From the NCBI GenBank assembly GCA_022828595.1, contig JAKGHH010000002.1, forward strand, positions 41,882,222 through 41,946,221: DNA of 64,000 nucleotides. Reading direction: 5' to 3'. The notes below the pieces were generated by a model. The model did not search any database. It was not told the DNA's origin and saw only the letters and a program-made list of their open reading frames with translations. The first letter of the stretch is position 1; every line of letters starts with the position of its first letter. Positions 21,890-34,015 of this stretch are shown piece after piece. Source of the DNA: Nelumbo lutea. Lineage: Eukaryota; Streptophyta; Magnoliopsida; Proteales; Nelumbonaceae. The position numbers were made by a program, and so were the translations under genes.

Positions 21890-22098
21890 GGTGTTCGATT
21901 TTGGACTGGACTGGTAGGGCTATTATTACCCCTAGCATAGGGACTTAGGCTTGGTTAAATTATCCCTAGTTTGGTTGGACTGCATTGATGAGGGCTAGGT
22001 TGGCCCTTCAATAGGTTGTTTTGGAGTTGTGACCCCATGGTGATTGGGCCTATCTTGGGTGAGGCTCATAAAGGTTCATCCTGATTGTATTGCCCTTA
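21890..22098. repeat. About 60-bp minisatellite, left part
   Basis: Imperfect units contain the words TTGGTTGGACTG and GATGAGGGC about 60 bp apart. The same array continues at 24855-25150 on the other side of an LTR element. Confidence 0.6.
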
Positions 22099-22838
22099 TG
22101 TTACGGGGGTAGTTCTATAGTGGAAGAAACCCATGCGGTGTCTAGGCCAAGGTAGGCTAGGACAATCCTTATGTGTGCTTGGAGGCTAGGAGTTACCCAA
22201 TGAGATGGCTCCACCAAGGTCAGTAGCATTGGATCATGACCTCAAGTCGCACAGCTGGGGCACTCAGCTGGATTTGGCCGGTTCATGGGAGGCACCGCTT
22301 ACGTGCTAAAGGGGGAAGGCCTTGAACACCGATGAGGGGTGACTGGGCACCGATGTGATGAGTCTCCTGTATGCCGATGATGTGGGCACCAATGTGCCAT
22401 GATATAGGCAACCGCTAGGTCAAAATGCACCTGTGTGCTATGGGCAACGGGATAGCACAATCAGCTTAGGCAAGGGGCTGGCATGGAGAAGGGTCATGCT
22501 TGAGTCAGGCCCGCATGCCAAACCTCCCTTGAGTGTCAGCAACGTAGTGCCGGTCCATGCACTGCCCCCATGTGCATGTGTGCGCCCATGAGGAACCCTG
22601 GTAGCCATGCTAGCCATTAACCATGGCTTCCCCGCAAGGGATGATAGTCTAGGAGTGCCAAGGTTAGGCACCCAAGGAGCTCGGCCACTCCTCCTCAAAG
22701 AGTACATTAAGCTTTTGGTGGTCTGCCTAAAGATAACATCAATTCTCCCAAAAATCTTACAAGCAAAAATGACAATGATGTCTCAAAACGAAAGCCTGCC
22801 AAGCATAGGCAAGGCTAAGCCTGTGTCAGACCGTGACA
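22099..22838 (-). repeat. 3' LTR of the non-autonomous element
   Basis: Begins on the minus strand with TGTCACGGTCTGACACAGGC and ends CCCCCGTAACA. The whole length matches 24103-24854 with scattered substitutions and small indels. ORFs within it (for example 22438-22707) also recur in the other LTR and have no known motif. Confidence 0.88.
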
Positions 22839-24088
22839 GGCTCCCCCACTCAATCCATTACCATCATCTACAATGGCTCTTTTTGTGAATGGGCATCTAA
22901 GTCCTGCACCATCCACTTGTCTACCAGCATGCAGGTCTCGCCTATGGTGGTGTCCATTTATGGGGACGAAACCATTTCACCATGTCGGATTGCCTGGACT
23001 TCACTCCCTATGTTGAGGTTACTCAAATTGTGCAATGGCTATGCCGTTGAAAGTGTGAAAGAAGGGCCCTCAAAGAAATTGGATGTGTATGCTTCGCGGA
23101 GGTCCGCCCCATGTATCATCTTTACCTCAAGGCTCAACCGTCTTCTTGGCAGCTTTTCAGTGGTGCTACCGAACACGATGTGATAGGTCTACTCCTGCTG
23201 TTGGCGATGTGTCTGTACCCTTTCACCATGCTGGCCTATAGACTTCACCTCACTGTGTGTGGGTTACTCAAACCTAGTCCATGGCTTATGCTCTCTTGGC
23301 CCTCGAAAGTACACTTCACCTTGCCGATTCGGGCTAAATCTTCGCTCTAAGGGGGCCCAATGTGCTACTGCCTCAAGGAGATCTGACCGCAATGTGCGTG
23401 AGTGTGGAAACTTTTACCCATGATGTTGCTGAACATGCACTCACCTTGTGATGAGCTGTTGCTGCTGCAAGTGTTCCACCTTGTGAATGCTGAGCATGTC
23501 CTCCGACGCATTGCCGATGAAGGGTCGCCATGCTCCGATGGCCAGTGTACCCACGTTCCTAACATTCCAATATTTTGGCTTCAACCAAGGACCCATTCTG
23601 TGCAAAATGGCCACTTCAGTGATATTCCTTGACCAATCGTCAAGGCCAACCAATTTTGGACTGTTGTCCCCGCATTAGTAGTGCCTCAAACAAAGCTATG
23701 GACGAATGGCTCATCCGTCATGAAACCAAGATGTAGGCACACCGCCCACAACTCACTAAAATGAACAACAACTGATATCCGTGAGGAAGCATGGCACTCC
23801 CCCACTCAAATCGCCACAATATGCCTTCCATGTAATGGCTCACGCGTTTGCCCCCGCATGAGCACAACACTCAATGCGTCTACCCCCACAAGGGCGTTGT
23901 TTTGGGGTCATTGGAATGGGGACACGATGAATGGCCTCTTGCCAGACCTGATGTGATTTGCTTGCTTGAATCCAGGTGGAAGTGCCTAGGGACCGCACAC
24001 CACAATGTGTAGCTTGTCAAGATGACCGCTTCAACTGGCTCTGTGCTAATCTGATTTGATACCAACTGCAGCAGCATTTGGCTAGCTC
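22839..24088 (-). other. Internal region of the non-autonomous element
   Basis: It has balanced GC content and many short frames on both strands, none with a recognisable gag, protease, RT, integrase or RNase H motif. The phrase CTCCCCCACTCAA occurs twice (near 22841 and 23797), suggesting an internal duplication of a polypurine-tract-like segment. A second primer-site-like word, complement TTGGTATCAAATC, is at about 24053-24065. Confidence 0.6.
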
Positions 24089-24100
24089 GCTCTGATACCA
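24089..24100 (-). promoter_or_regulatory. Primer-binding site, perfect tRNA-iMet match
   Basis: The complement reads TGGTATCAGAGC, the classic plant initiator tRNA-Met primer site, 2-3 bases from the LTR end. Confidence 0.9.
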
Positions 24101-24102
24101 AC

Positions 24103-24854
24103 TATCAGGGGGTAGTTCTACAGTGGAAGAAACTCGTGCGGCATCTAGGCCAAGGTAGGCCAGGACAAGCCTTATGTGTGCTTGGAGGCTAGGATTTGCC
24201 TGATGAGATGGCTCCACCAAGGTCAATAGCACTGGATCATGACCTCTAGTTGCATGGTCGGGGCACTCGGTTGGCTCTGGTTGGTCCATGGGAGGCACCG
24301 CTTACGTGCTAAAGGGGGAAGGCCATGATGTGAGGCGACTGAGCCCCGATGAGAGGTGACCGGGCACCGATGTGATTGGTCTCTTGTATGCTGATGATGT
24401 GGGCACCTGTTTGCCATGATATAGGCAACCGCAAGGCTGGAACACACATGTGCGCTATGGGCAATGGAATAGCTCAATCAACTTAGGCAAGGGGCTGGTG
24501 TGGAGAAGGGTCATGCTTAAGCCAGGCCCGCATGCCAAGCCTCCCTTGAGTGTCGACAGCATAGTGTCGGTCCATGCACTGCCCCTATGAGCATGTGTGC
24601 GCCCATGAGGAACCCTGGTAACCATGCTAGCCATTAACCAGGGCCGCCCCACAAGAGATGATGGTCTAGGAGTGCCAAGGTTAGGCACCCAAGGAGGTCG
24701 ACCACCCCTCCTCAAAGAGTACGTTAAGCTTTGGTGGTCTGCTTGAAGATAACATCAATTCTCCCAAAAATCTTACATGTGAAAATGACAGTGATGTCCC
24801 TTAACGTAAGCCTGCCAAGTGTAGGCAAGGCTAAGCCTGTGTTAGACCGTGACA
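24103..24854 (-). repeat. 5' LTR of the non-autonomous element
   Basis: Begins on the minus strand with TGTCACGGTCTAACACAGGC and ends CCCCCTGATA before the primer site. It pairs with 22099-22838. Confidence 0.88.
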
Positions 24855-25150
24855 CTTAGCTAGGCTGAATTGGCATGGTTCAGGTCCATGAAGTTTGGGT
24901 AAATTTCCCTTGGATTGGTTGAACTGGCATAAATGAGGCCCATGGTGGTTGGGTTAACTGATTATCCTTGGTTGTGTTGGACTGACATAGATGAGGCTGA
25001 GGGTGGTTGGGGTTGAGAGTTTTTCCCTTGGATAGGTTGAACTAGCAAGGATGAAGCTTATGAAGATTAGGCTTGGGTTTTTAGACCATAGTGGGGCCAA
25101 ACTAGAAAGGATGGGGCCCATGAAGCTTGATCTTGAGTTTTTTGCCCTTG
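24855..25150. repeat. About 60-bp minisatellite, right part
   Basis: Four to five imperfect units carry the pattern CCCTTGGATTGGTTGAACTG, then GATGAGGCCCATGG and GGTTGGG. Starts near 24908, 24967, 25028 and 25088 are about 60 bp apart. The array continues the one at 21890-22098. Confidence 0.75.
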
Positions 25151-25577
25151 GTTCTTGGATAGGAGCTTACTTATTTAGTTTTGGAACTATGCTCTTCTGT
25201 TTGGGTTTGGAGTTGGTCCATTCGTTAGCTCTAAGACTGTTGAAATTAGCTTAATTCCTGGCTTGACTGTTCTATTACTCTAAATAGTTGGGATTTGGTT
25301 GTATATGCTTTTATTTAAAAGAGAAGGAAGAATTGCACCTGAGTGGGCCCGCAACTACTCTTATTTGTTTGCTAAAGACAAAAATAAGAATGCAAATGTA
25401 AACAAAAGGACAAGTGCAAGACAAGAATATAAATGCAAGAAAAAGGCAAGTGCAAATGCAAATACAAACAAGTATCAATGCATTGAAATGCCTAATTGGG
25501 ACTCGTAAGGGTAATTGCAAGGGCTTGGTTTTGTTTCTAAAGGGTCCTAATAGGTGTAAGGGAACCTTAGTCGGGTT
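25151..25577. other. Intergenic, low-complexity A-rich part
   Basis: No gene. Bases 25378-25490 are A-rich with reiterated AATGCAA and ACAAGTGCAA words; the ORFs over this part are repeat artefacts. Confidence 0.55.
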
Positions 25578-25899
25578 GGACTGCCCATATACCTCAAGAT
25601 TGAGCTTGGGTACACTGCTAAGGTCTCACCTCATTAATCTAGAGCCCCTAACCTTATTCAAGTAGTGGTTTTATGTACCGAGGTAAGAGAAAAGAGTCCT
25701 CTTTTTAGGATGGTTATCACTAAGAAAGCACACAAGGGACTGCCCATATACCTCAAGATTGAGCTTGGGTACACTGCTAAGGCCTCACCTCATTAATCTA
25801 GAGCCCCTAACCTTATTCAAGTAGTGGTTTTATGCACCAGAGGTAAGAGAAAAGGGTCCTCCTCTTTCTAAGATGGTTATCACTAAGAAATCACACCAG
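25578..25899. repeat. Tandem duplication, two ~160-bp units
   Basis: Unit 1 (25578-25736) and unit 2 (25737-25899) are nearly identical. They share GGACTGCCCATATACC, CTCAAGATTGAGCTTGGG and TAGTGGTTTTATG, with a few substitutions and small insertions in unit 2. The first bases of a third unit (GGACTGCTTATA) start at 25900. Confidence 0.92.
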
Positions 25900-26861
25900 G
25901 GACTGCTTATAATCAAGTCGGGAGACAAAATGTAATACAACATGTCTGAAATCCCAAAAATAAGCATATTATCCTTGGAACTCAATGTTTAAAGTTTGGT
26001 CCTCTTAAAAACAACCACCAATCGAGTTGCCATCTATGGTTACTCGAACTGGAGGGAGATAATATGGAGTCGCCACTTAAATGTTTGGGAATTGAGAATT
26101 TAGGAAAACTCGAAAACTTCACAAGAAAAACATTTTTTCTTGGTGACTTGTAACCCAATGGGGAATAAAGGTTATTTGAGTTTGAGAACCAAGGTAAAGT
26201 GTAGGATGGTGTTAGGCACCCCACAAAAGCCTAGTTGAACCAGCCTTCACCAATATTCCTAGGATTATTCAATAATTTAGAAATTAAATAAATAGAAATG
26301 AAAATTACAATTCTAATTAATGAATAAATTACTAGACAAGAGAGAATAAGCATACCAAAGCATTGAATAAGGAGAGAGATTACAATACACAATTTTCCAA
26401 AAGTAGAAAGTAATAAACTAAGGATTCTAATAGGACTAATTAGAAGAAAAATAACATTGGAATTATCAAATTACTAGATGGTGATAAACTACACAGTTGG
26501 ATTGAAAAATGAGCATGCAAGACTATGAGCTCTAAATAAGATAAGAAACAGGGGTAAGGATGAAGATTCTTAATTACAAAGCAGTTGAAGTTATTTCTTT
26601 TACGCAAGGATAATTCAAAAAGGATTAACACAATTAAGTACACCGATGAAACAACTTAGAATGCAATATTATTGTCCAAGGAATTGTACACAAGGAGAGA
26701 ATGATGGGATTCTCAACAAGAATTTCTGAATTTCAATGGTTGCAATAAAGCTAACTTTGATGTATTTATGTTAATCCAGCCTACAACTGATATGCAACAT
26801 GCAATGTGTTTAACATAGTGCACTTTTCTATTAGACCAGCTAATCCCAATGTTACTTAACC
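25900..26861. other. Repeat-derived intergenic DNA without genes
   Basis: The word ATGGAGTCGCCAC (26064-26076) followed by a GTTAGGCACC word (26211-26220) also occurs, in the first part, at 33033-33045. This pairing is familiar from plant retrotransposon non-coding regions. The rest is AT-rich with no coding signal. Confidence 0.45.
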
Positions 26862-27197
26862 TAGGGCCCGTTTGGTGTGTATTTCTGCTTAGTCTTTCGG
26901 CTGTTTACAAGTCAGGAAGACAGATTTTTTGTCTATTCCCATTTGGCTAATGGAAGATCTAGCCGCCAAAAGACGGTGCGCTGAAAAGACGTGAGAAGCC
27001 CATTTCGGGCTGATTTCGGGAAGCCTGCATCTTTCGCATTTAAATCTCACGTGGAATGACACGGGCAGATGCATGGAAAGACGTGCATCTGCCAAACAGT
27101 CTTTGGGCTGCCCATATCTTATGTCAAAAGCTCAATAAGTCTTTTGACTGTCAGAGATACAAGATCTTCTAAAAAAGATGCACCAAACAGGCCTCTA
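26862..27197. mobile_element. hAT-like MITE
   Basis: The left end TAGGGCCCGTTTGGTG and the complement of the right end TAGAGGCCTGTTTGGTGC form inverted repeats of the typical hAT style. The interior contains sub-repeats of GCATCT/AAGACG type. It is 336 bp without coding capacity. A clear 8-bp target duplication is not seen. Confidence 0.82.
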
Positions 27198-28129
27198 GTG
27201 ATCCCAATTATCCTAGCATATGAAAAACCAAACTTAACTAGTTAGGCAAGTACCAAGTGCTTGTTCTAAGTTGATTCTTAAGATATGCTCCTATATGATG
27301 TATGATGAAACAACCAAAGAAAAAAAGGACTAATGGAAATCCAAAACTAATAGAGATCTAAAGTATGAAGTAGAAAAAAAGAAAAAAAAAAGATGCAAAT
27401 GGTCCAAAACAATAAGACAAAAGCATGAATAGCTAATTATCGTGAAATGAGGGAATCCTAGCTAATTAAGAAAGCTATGCCAAGAAATTTACTAAATGGT
27501 GAGCTAATTAATCCAATGGAATGATTTTAGAAAAACTAAAATCAGCCTCACAATCAAAACAAATGGACAAGTAATGACTTCATAGCTAGCCAAAGTGTAT
27601 TGACCATTATTGAAAGAAAACCTTAAGCAAACTAAGGTTTAGCAATGTGATATTCACGTTTAGAAGGCTAGTTAGCCAATCCTATTGGCTACTCATATGA
27701 AGGAAACTAATAGAAAAGAACAAAAAAAAAAAAAAAGAGGAAAGAATCAACATGAATAGAATGTTTCAAATGATGAATATGCAATTTAAAGAGTGCAGAA
27801 AACATAATGCAAGTAATAAAAAAATATATATATTTTTTATTGATCATGTTATGATGGTGGCAACTTTCAAATTTTGTAGAGAAAACAAAAAAGAGATGGG
27901 GTTTCTACATAACTCTTGGGAGACTTACTACATATGAAAATACTATTGCTTCCACTCTTTGTGTCCAACAACTTTAAACATTAAATCAATAACTCCACCC
28001 TTTGATTACCTTTCCAATTGCACACTCCTAAGACCCTTTGGCTTGTTGAATGATATCTCTACCTCAAGATGAGTTCCCAAATGAACAACGGTTATCAACA
28101 TTGCTAGGAATGTAGCCCATGTTATAAGA
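27198..28129. other. Intergenic, no gene seen
   Basis: AT-rich with A-runs at 27381-27390 and 27722-27736. No recognisable feature. Confidence 0.55.
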
Positions 28130-28379
28130 AAATAACTAGATGATTGTGATTTTTCTGTTGTAACATATATAATGAACTAATGAATACTTGATAACCTTCG
28201 CATAAGATGTAAGCATCATTTCGGGGGGATTTCTTGATTTCAATCATATAGGGGACCCTAGAGACATCATTCTAGAGTCTGGGAATAAGACCTTGTTGTG
28301 TGGGTGCCTAGGTTCGAAGTTGTAGTCCAAGTGGAGGGTTCAAATGGAGTTAAACTTCAGATCTCAAGATGGAGGGGTT
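28130..28379 (+). pseudogene. 3' internal end of an LTR retrotransposon, with polypurine tract
   Basis: This stretch lies directly before the LTR at 28380 and ends in the purine-rich AAGATGGAGGGGTT (28366-28379), a good polypurine tract. Upstream sequence is non-coding or too decayed to name. It suggests that the 28380 copy is the 3' LTR of a largely lost element. Confidence 0.55.
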
Positions 28380-30300
28380 TGTTAGATAGTTTTGTATGCC
28401 CTTAGCTCCAATCAATTTTGATGTACTTTTGACATTTAATGTAAATAAATAAAGTACATGTTTGACTCATGTTGTGTGGTATATTTCTGTGTAAGACTCT
28501 TAAACTGGACACTTAATGAGACTCATGTTAATTTAGAACCTTTACAGCCGTTGGATAATTCTGGGGAGAATTATCCTGCCAAGGCTGACACTGGTGTGCT
28601 GCCAAGTGTTGGGGTGACTTGTCTCAGCTGCCAGGGTGAGACCCAAGGTACATGTAGTGTAGGATTACTTGAATCCTTGAACCGGACCAGATTTTCAGTA
28701 TTGCCCTAGTCCTTGGAGATTGATGGACAAAACTGAAAAGTTACACTTGACCCCTAGACTCGATTATGATACCGCACTAGGTGTCGGATTGGGTTATCTT
28801 TGATATGCCAATCAATGAGATCCTTAGCAGGGGTCAAAACCTGGGTATGTTGGGACAGTCTGAGAATTCATCTAAGTGGGTGATCATAGTGATAGGATCA
28901 GCCCCTTTGTCAGACAAAGGTAATGATCGGGGATGCACTCTCTCTGATGGAAACCAAACTGCTGGTAGTTGATTTCAATTGTTGGAATTTTGTTTTTGCA
29001 AATTTATATATATATATATATGATATATATACTTATACAGTTTCAAAATGTTTGCAAATGGTTTTAATTCTCGGGATCCATGTGAGCAGAGAGTGCAACA
29101 TTGTTCCTTGCAGCCGAGGGAGAGGTCCTCTCTTGTCGACCAGCGTTTGATCATTATGGGCTGAGAGGTTAAGTGTAAGGCCATTTAAGGTAAAACCTGA
29201 TGGGATAATCTTGCATCTGCCCACAATCCTTGGGTTTTTATAAGATGGCTTGGCCCAGGGACTACTTAGTGTAAGCGTTGGGCCCATAGAGTCCATGTGA
29301 TGGGCTCAAGGGGTTCACTGGGCTCTCCAGTGAATTCGGCTAGGTCTTGTAACAAAGGTTGGGCCAAACCCATGTGGCTGATGTATAGATCAATGCTTGG
29401 GTCCCACGCCATACAAAGAAGTCCATTTGGACAGCAGTTTGGAAACTTATTGAGCACTGATTACTTATTGGGCCTAAAGCCCATTTCGGCCTGGGCTGAT
29501 ATGATCACCCACTTAAGGGGGCATACCTGGGATTATTGTTAGCTAAAGGATTAGGGTTCTAACCCTAACCACTCTTGGAGACCAAATTCAAATGTGATTT
29601 GAATTTGGTAACCTTCTGATAAGATCAGGAGTGGGCTGACCTAATCTGCAGATAGGATTAAGATTATTCCCTATTCAAATACTGATTTGGATTGGGATAA
29701 CTCCTAATAGGATTAGGAGATTTCTCAATCACTAAGAAAGGAGGAAACCCTAATCTTGAATTATAAAAATTCGACCTAGGGTTTTGTAGTAACAACTTCT
29801 GCAATTTGAGATAGGATATCTTCTTCCTAAGCTGAAATCTGCATCCATGCCACTTTCAGCCTTAGGAACTCCTCCAGCCACCGCCACCTTACTACTTGGT
29901 TCGAACTCCTCTGAAGGGAAGATCAAGAAACTGGTTCTTGAGATCAGTCTTTGCTGAAAGACTGATTTGGTTCAGTGCTCTAAGCCTCCAATGGATTCTT
30001 GCAAAGAGTTCGGTACGTAGGACGTACACTGTTGGTTCTGCCCCACCATCGTCGTGTCATCTTCAGCGGGAGCAGATCCAAGATCTTTCTTTGGGCGTGA
30101 ACACCAATGTTGGGAGATTTTGATTCTCAATATCAAGTATAACCCTTCCCTTGATCTTTGGTTTAGATCTGGTCTGGCTTGGTTCGAGTAGATCCTTGAA
30201 TATTTGATTCTAAAATAAGAGAATACGATTCCCAGTTAATTGAAGGGAGAAAATTTTTTGAAATTCACCCACCTATTCCGCTGCTTTCTTGGTGTCCACA
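28380..30300 (+). repeat. LTR of the 1.8-kb TGTTAGA family (3' LTR of a decayed element)
   Basis: It starts TGTTAGATAG after a polypurine tract and is alignable with the solo LTR 4892-6704 over most of its length. Shared words include TAAACTGGACA, GGGTCAAA.ACCTGGGTATG, AGTGGGTGAT, GATAGGATCA.CCCCTTT and the end region with GGGCGTGAACA. A TATA box (TATAAAAAT, 29762) is in the same position as in the solo LTR. It is longer than that copy because it retains ~220 bp missing where the MITE sits. The exact 3' end (about 30300) is uncertain. Confidence 0.78.
29762..29770 (+). promoter_or_regulatory. TATA box of the 28380 LTR
   Basis: TATAAAAAT, matching the TATA box of the related solo LTR at 6203. 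Confidence 0.55.
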
Positions 30301-30760
30301 CGATGGATTTCTCTCTCCTTTCGGGGTTAACGGTGTTGGACTTGGATGGTCAAAATCTATTCTGGCTTTGAATCTTGAGATGAAGATGTAAACAATGTCG
30401 GATTTGGATGATCTTGGTGTCATCAGATTTGGAATTTTGGCGTCGATATGCCTATGGTGTTGGGTTTGTAACTTATTATGAGATAAGATTCAAGATCAAA
30501 ATGACCCTGATTATACGATTGAAATCGATTCTGACTTTGGGTCTTAAGATGAAGGGGATAAATGGTGTCAGATTAAGGTGATCTTGGTGTTGTCGAATTT
30601 GAAATTTTAGGTTCTACATACCTATGGTATTGAATCTTATAGGTCCAAAGTTTTGTAAATTTTCAAAAATGCCCATGTGCTACCTAAGAGGTTTGGGGAA
30701 GCATGCTTGAGGCTCGAAGTGTTGTAGGAAGATTGAAGGGTGCAAAAATGGGGCATCTAC
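30301..30760. repeat. Imperfect ~190-bp duplication
   Basis: Two diverged units share GTC(A)GATT.GG.TGATCTTGGTG, TTGAAATTTTGG and ATACCTATGGTATTG-type words (first copy near 30320-30480, second near 30500-30640). No coding sequence. Confidence 0.5.
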
Positions 30761-33406
30761 AAATTGCCTCTCTTTGTTGGAGAATGATAATCTAAACAAT
30801 AAACCTTAAGGAGACAATCCATTTTTGTATAGGAATGCGATGGAGTAACTGCCCTACTTCAAAAAAATGCTGCTTAAAAAACCTGTTTATGACAAAAGTA
30901 CTACTTGATTAAAACAAGATTGTTTTTTATTGAAAATGATTCCCCTAGAATCCCCTCTAATAGTATGCTCCCGTAGCTATCTAGGACTTATTCGGTTATT
31001 GGCAAAAGGATTGTCATACGCAGGCCAATCCTTGGATCTTCTTGAAGGAGTTTTTGAAATGAAATCTCTCACCCACAATGTTTGCAGTTGTCTAGAACTA
31101 CAATCATCCTTGCAATAAAGGAATTTCAAATATCTTGCTATCCAATTCCCTCATATTTTTTAGAATGCATGATTTGATAAATAGATGATGAAGAGGTAAA
31201 GGTGATTTTTGTTAATGAGAAAATCTTTTACAAAAAAGTATTGAGTGTGGGAAAACCATTCTAATGTATTTCCTTGTAAATTATAATTGAAAGACATCTA
31301 GCATGTTCCTACTCCTAAATCATGCTTGTTTGACATGGGCAAGTCAATATGCATGGATTTTTGGGCATTTGGCTTTGAAGTCCAAAATATACTTGATTTT
31401 GGAAGTTGGGACAGCCACCTAATATATGGATTAGGCACATATGAGACTTAGTGCTCTTGTAATGGATGAAATCTAATGACAGTGATGATGATGATGATGC
31501 AAAGATGTGAGAGTGCAATTGTAATGATTTGAAATGTGAGAGATGAGGCAGTTGATGATTTTGTACCTGGTGCTTACCTGTATTGAAACTTAATGGTTGG
31601 TGTTGATGCTACTGATTATAGATCATATGCCTCGGAGATGTATGCTAGAGTAGATAGTGGTGATGGACTACGTAAGATACTTAAAATACTTTTTTCTTTT
31701 TTGGAGAAATGTGAAAACATGAATTGTTGAAAACACTTTTTTCTTTTATTGTTAGGACTTTCTTGCCTTAGAAAAACATTTTGAGTTATTGAATTGTTAT
31801 TGGCACATTACTCAAAAAGAATTGATCCAAACTACTAATTTAGGAGCTTAGCAACTTCTTCAATATATAAATGTCAACAAAAGTTTCCTAGATTTGGGTC
31901 TTGTCACAGGATTAGTCATTCATGACCTCTCCAAGTTTGGATCACTTAGTAAAGTTACTCATGTTTTTTTCATCACTAGCTATGCGTAGCTTGTATCATT
32001 TCTCCTTGGTGAGCTCATCTTGTTAATATATCCCATAAGAATTGCTTCCTTCATTGCTTATGCAATTTATTTTTAGTGCTCTATCTTTTTCCTAGATGCC
32101 CTTTCAAGTTTTCATCAAATAGGCTTATTTCTTTTTTGGCTTATTCTTTCTTGTTTTGTGCCATATCTTTTTCTTAAGTTACCATTTTCGGGTTTTCATC
32201 TCAACACGCCAGGGAGATGTCCTTCCTTTAGAATGGCTACATCTAGAACAAGGGTCTAGACTACCTACATACCCAATGTGGGATCTAGCCAGCATAGTTT
32301 TTGAAGAAGCTAATTCTAATCATAAGCGGTTGGTAGCTTGATGAGATTTAGAAAGGATTTTGTTTGGGACAAAATCTAGTTTGGTGTTTAGGTTAAGAAA
32401 GGGAGGAATAACGAGACTCATAGACAGGGGATATAAGGTTTCTTTGATGCTTTGTGGGTTTGTGAAAAGGAGAATGGGGAGTAAGTTTTTCAGGGGTCAC
32501 CTTGTTAAGAATTGTAAGGTCATACCAACTATCTACTTTGACTTGAGGCTTTCATTATATTATGGTCCGAGGAGGACTTTCCTAAAATGTGGCTTAGAGC
32601 TTGGGTAAAGCAATGAAGTAATAAAAGGCTCAAATTGAAAGTGACAACAAGGGCCTATTAAGGTGTTACCTCACTTGAGTGACTAGATAGTTGGGGTCAT
32701 GATGTATTGTAACTTTGACTTGACTTCTACTTGAAATTTTCTTTTCAAAATACTTGAATTTTTTCTTTTCTTTTCTTTTTTTTTTTTTCTCTTTTATGAT
32801 CTTTTTTGAGAAAACTTTTGTCAAGACTTTGAATTTTTCTTCATTACCAGATTCTCCCTAGTTTGGATGAAGGTGGGTGAGTATTCCTCAAAAGGACCCT
32901 AGGGAAGATGAAATGGTTAGAAAAGAAGATATTTTTTGGATTTTCTTGGGTTTTTATATTTTTTGAAAAATTTAAAGTTTTAAAAAGGAAAGATGAGTGT
33001 GAGCATTGGAAAATGGCACACTGGGGCTGGAAATGGAGTCGCCACCCATCAATTAAGGAAATTGGCATGATGGAAACTTTCATAATGATTTTCAAAAATA
33101 TAATGGTTCAATAGTGACTCCAAAGCCCAGGCATTGACTATACCAGTCTGGGTAAGACTCAGACGGGAGAGGAAAGGGATTAGACACACCTCTCCTAGAT
33201 CCAATAGGTGGGGCCTACATGATGATCCTGAACAAATATAATCACAAAATAGATAGTTGTTTAATGAAGCAAAACAAACAAAGAACTAAGCATTACGAGA
33301 GAACCACCTTGATTATATTTCATTACATTTTATATTTTCTAGTTTTTCTATTTTTTTGACATTTTTTTATTTTTTATCTTCCTCATTTTTGAATAATATA
33401 TATAAT

Positions 33407-33412
<6 letters not shown>
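30761..33412. other. Retrotransposon-derived non-coding DNA
   Basis: No gene is recognisable over 2.6 kb. GGGGCATCTACAAATTGCC (30752-30770) and GGAGTCGCCACCC (33035-33047) are words familiar from plant LTR-retrotransposon flanks. A long T-rich tract (32758-32800) resembles that at 45005-45075. All ORFs are short and motif-free. Confidence 0.5.
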
Positions 33413-33450
<38 letters not shown>

Positions 33451-33452
33451 AT
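33413..33452. repeat. (AT)n microsatellite
   Basis: About 40 bp of TA dinucleotide repeats with one interruption. Confidence 0.9.
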
Positions 33453-34015
33453 TGGGGAGGACTACCAGTGCATTAAAGCTACCATACTCTCTTGGGGAGG
33501 ACTACAGTGAACAAAGAACAAAGAATTACATTTTTTGACTTTTTACGAGAGAACCATGTTGGGGAGGACTTACCTACCATACCCTCTTGGGGAGACCTTT
33601 GATACATAGTCTCACCTTGGTCCCGTTGACGTACCACCAGTGCATTAAAGGCTAAGCATAAAAAGATTGCATAATAAGAATCCCGCCTACCAAGGTCCCT
33701 TTCGACAGATCAGAGGCTCAGCCTACCAAGATGCAATCTACTACTACGGAGTTGAACAACGAAGGATAGAACCAAAGTTATAGCTAGGGTGAATGGATGT
33801 AGCTTCCGAACTTAGCATGAGAGAGCTCCAATGGTGGTGGAACAGAAGAAAAAGGAACAGGTGTGTGCAGATGACTGGCGACAACGGAAAAAGCTACTAC
33901 ACTGATCATCATAGATTATGACGACACTGGGCTATTCGGTGGCCAAAAAGAGCTATTCTGAGGTATGAGTTTCTGATAATTCTAGGTTACAATTTATCTT
34001 ACAAATATTTATGAG
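33453..34015. repeat. Short duplicated blocks, otherwise unassigned
   Basis: TTGGGGAGGACTAC or TTGGGGAGGACTTAC occurs three times (33452, 33492, 33558) and ACCAGTGCATTAAAG twice (33466, 33637), so the region is internally duplicated. No coding motif is seen. Confidence 0.55.

Larger units (their letters stand above)
22099..24854 (-). mobile_element. Short non-autonomous LTR retrotransposon
   Basis: Two closely similar ~740-bp direct repeats (22099-22838 and 24103-24854) enclose only ~1.26 kb. Read on the minus strand the order is 5' LTR, initiator-tRNA-Met primer site (24089-24100), a short internal region, a polypurine tract (AGTGGGGGAGCC, complement of 22839-22850), then 3' LTR. No gag or pol motif is visible in the internal part, so enzymes must have come from another element. 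Both outer flanks contain CTTA, but I cannot set an exact target duplication. Confidence 0.85.

Noticed and set aside
22438..24715. Several 60-116-codon ORFs on both strands.
   Set aside because: Those in 22438-22707 and 24455-24715 are the same LTR sequence twice; the internal ones show no protein family motif.
30301..33412. Possible host gene in the 30-33 kb region.
   Set aside because: No exon-like conserved motif on either strand; ORFs are short and the words present recur in other repeat regions of the window.
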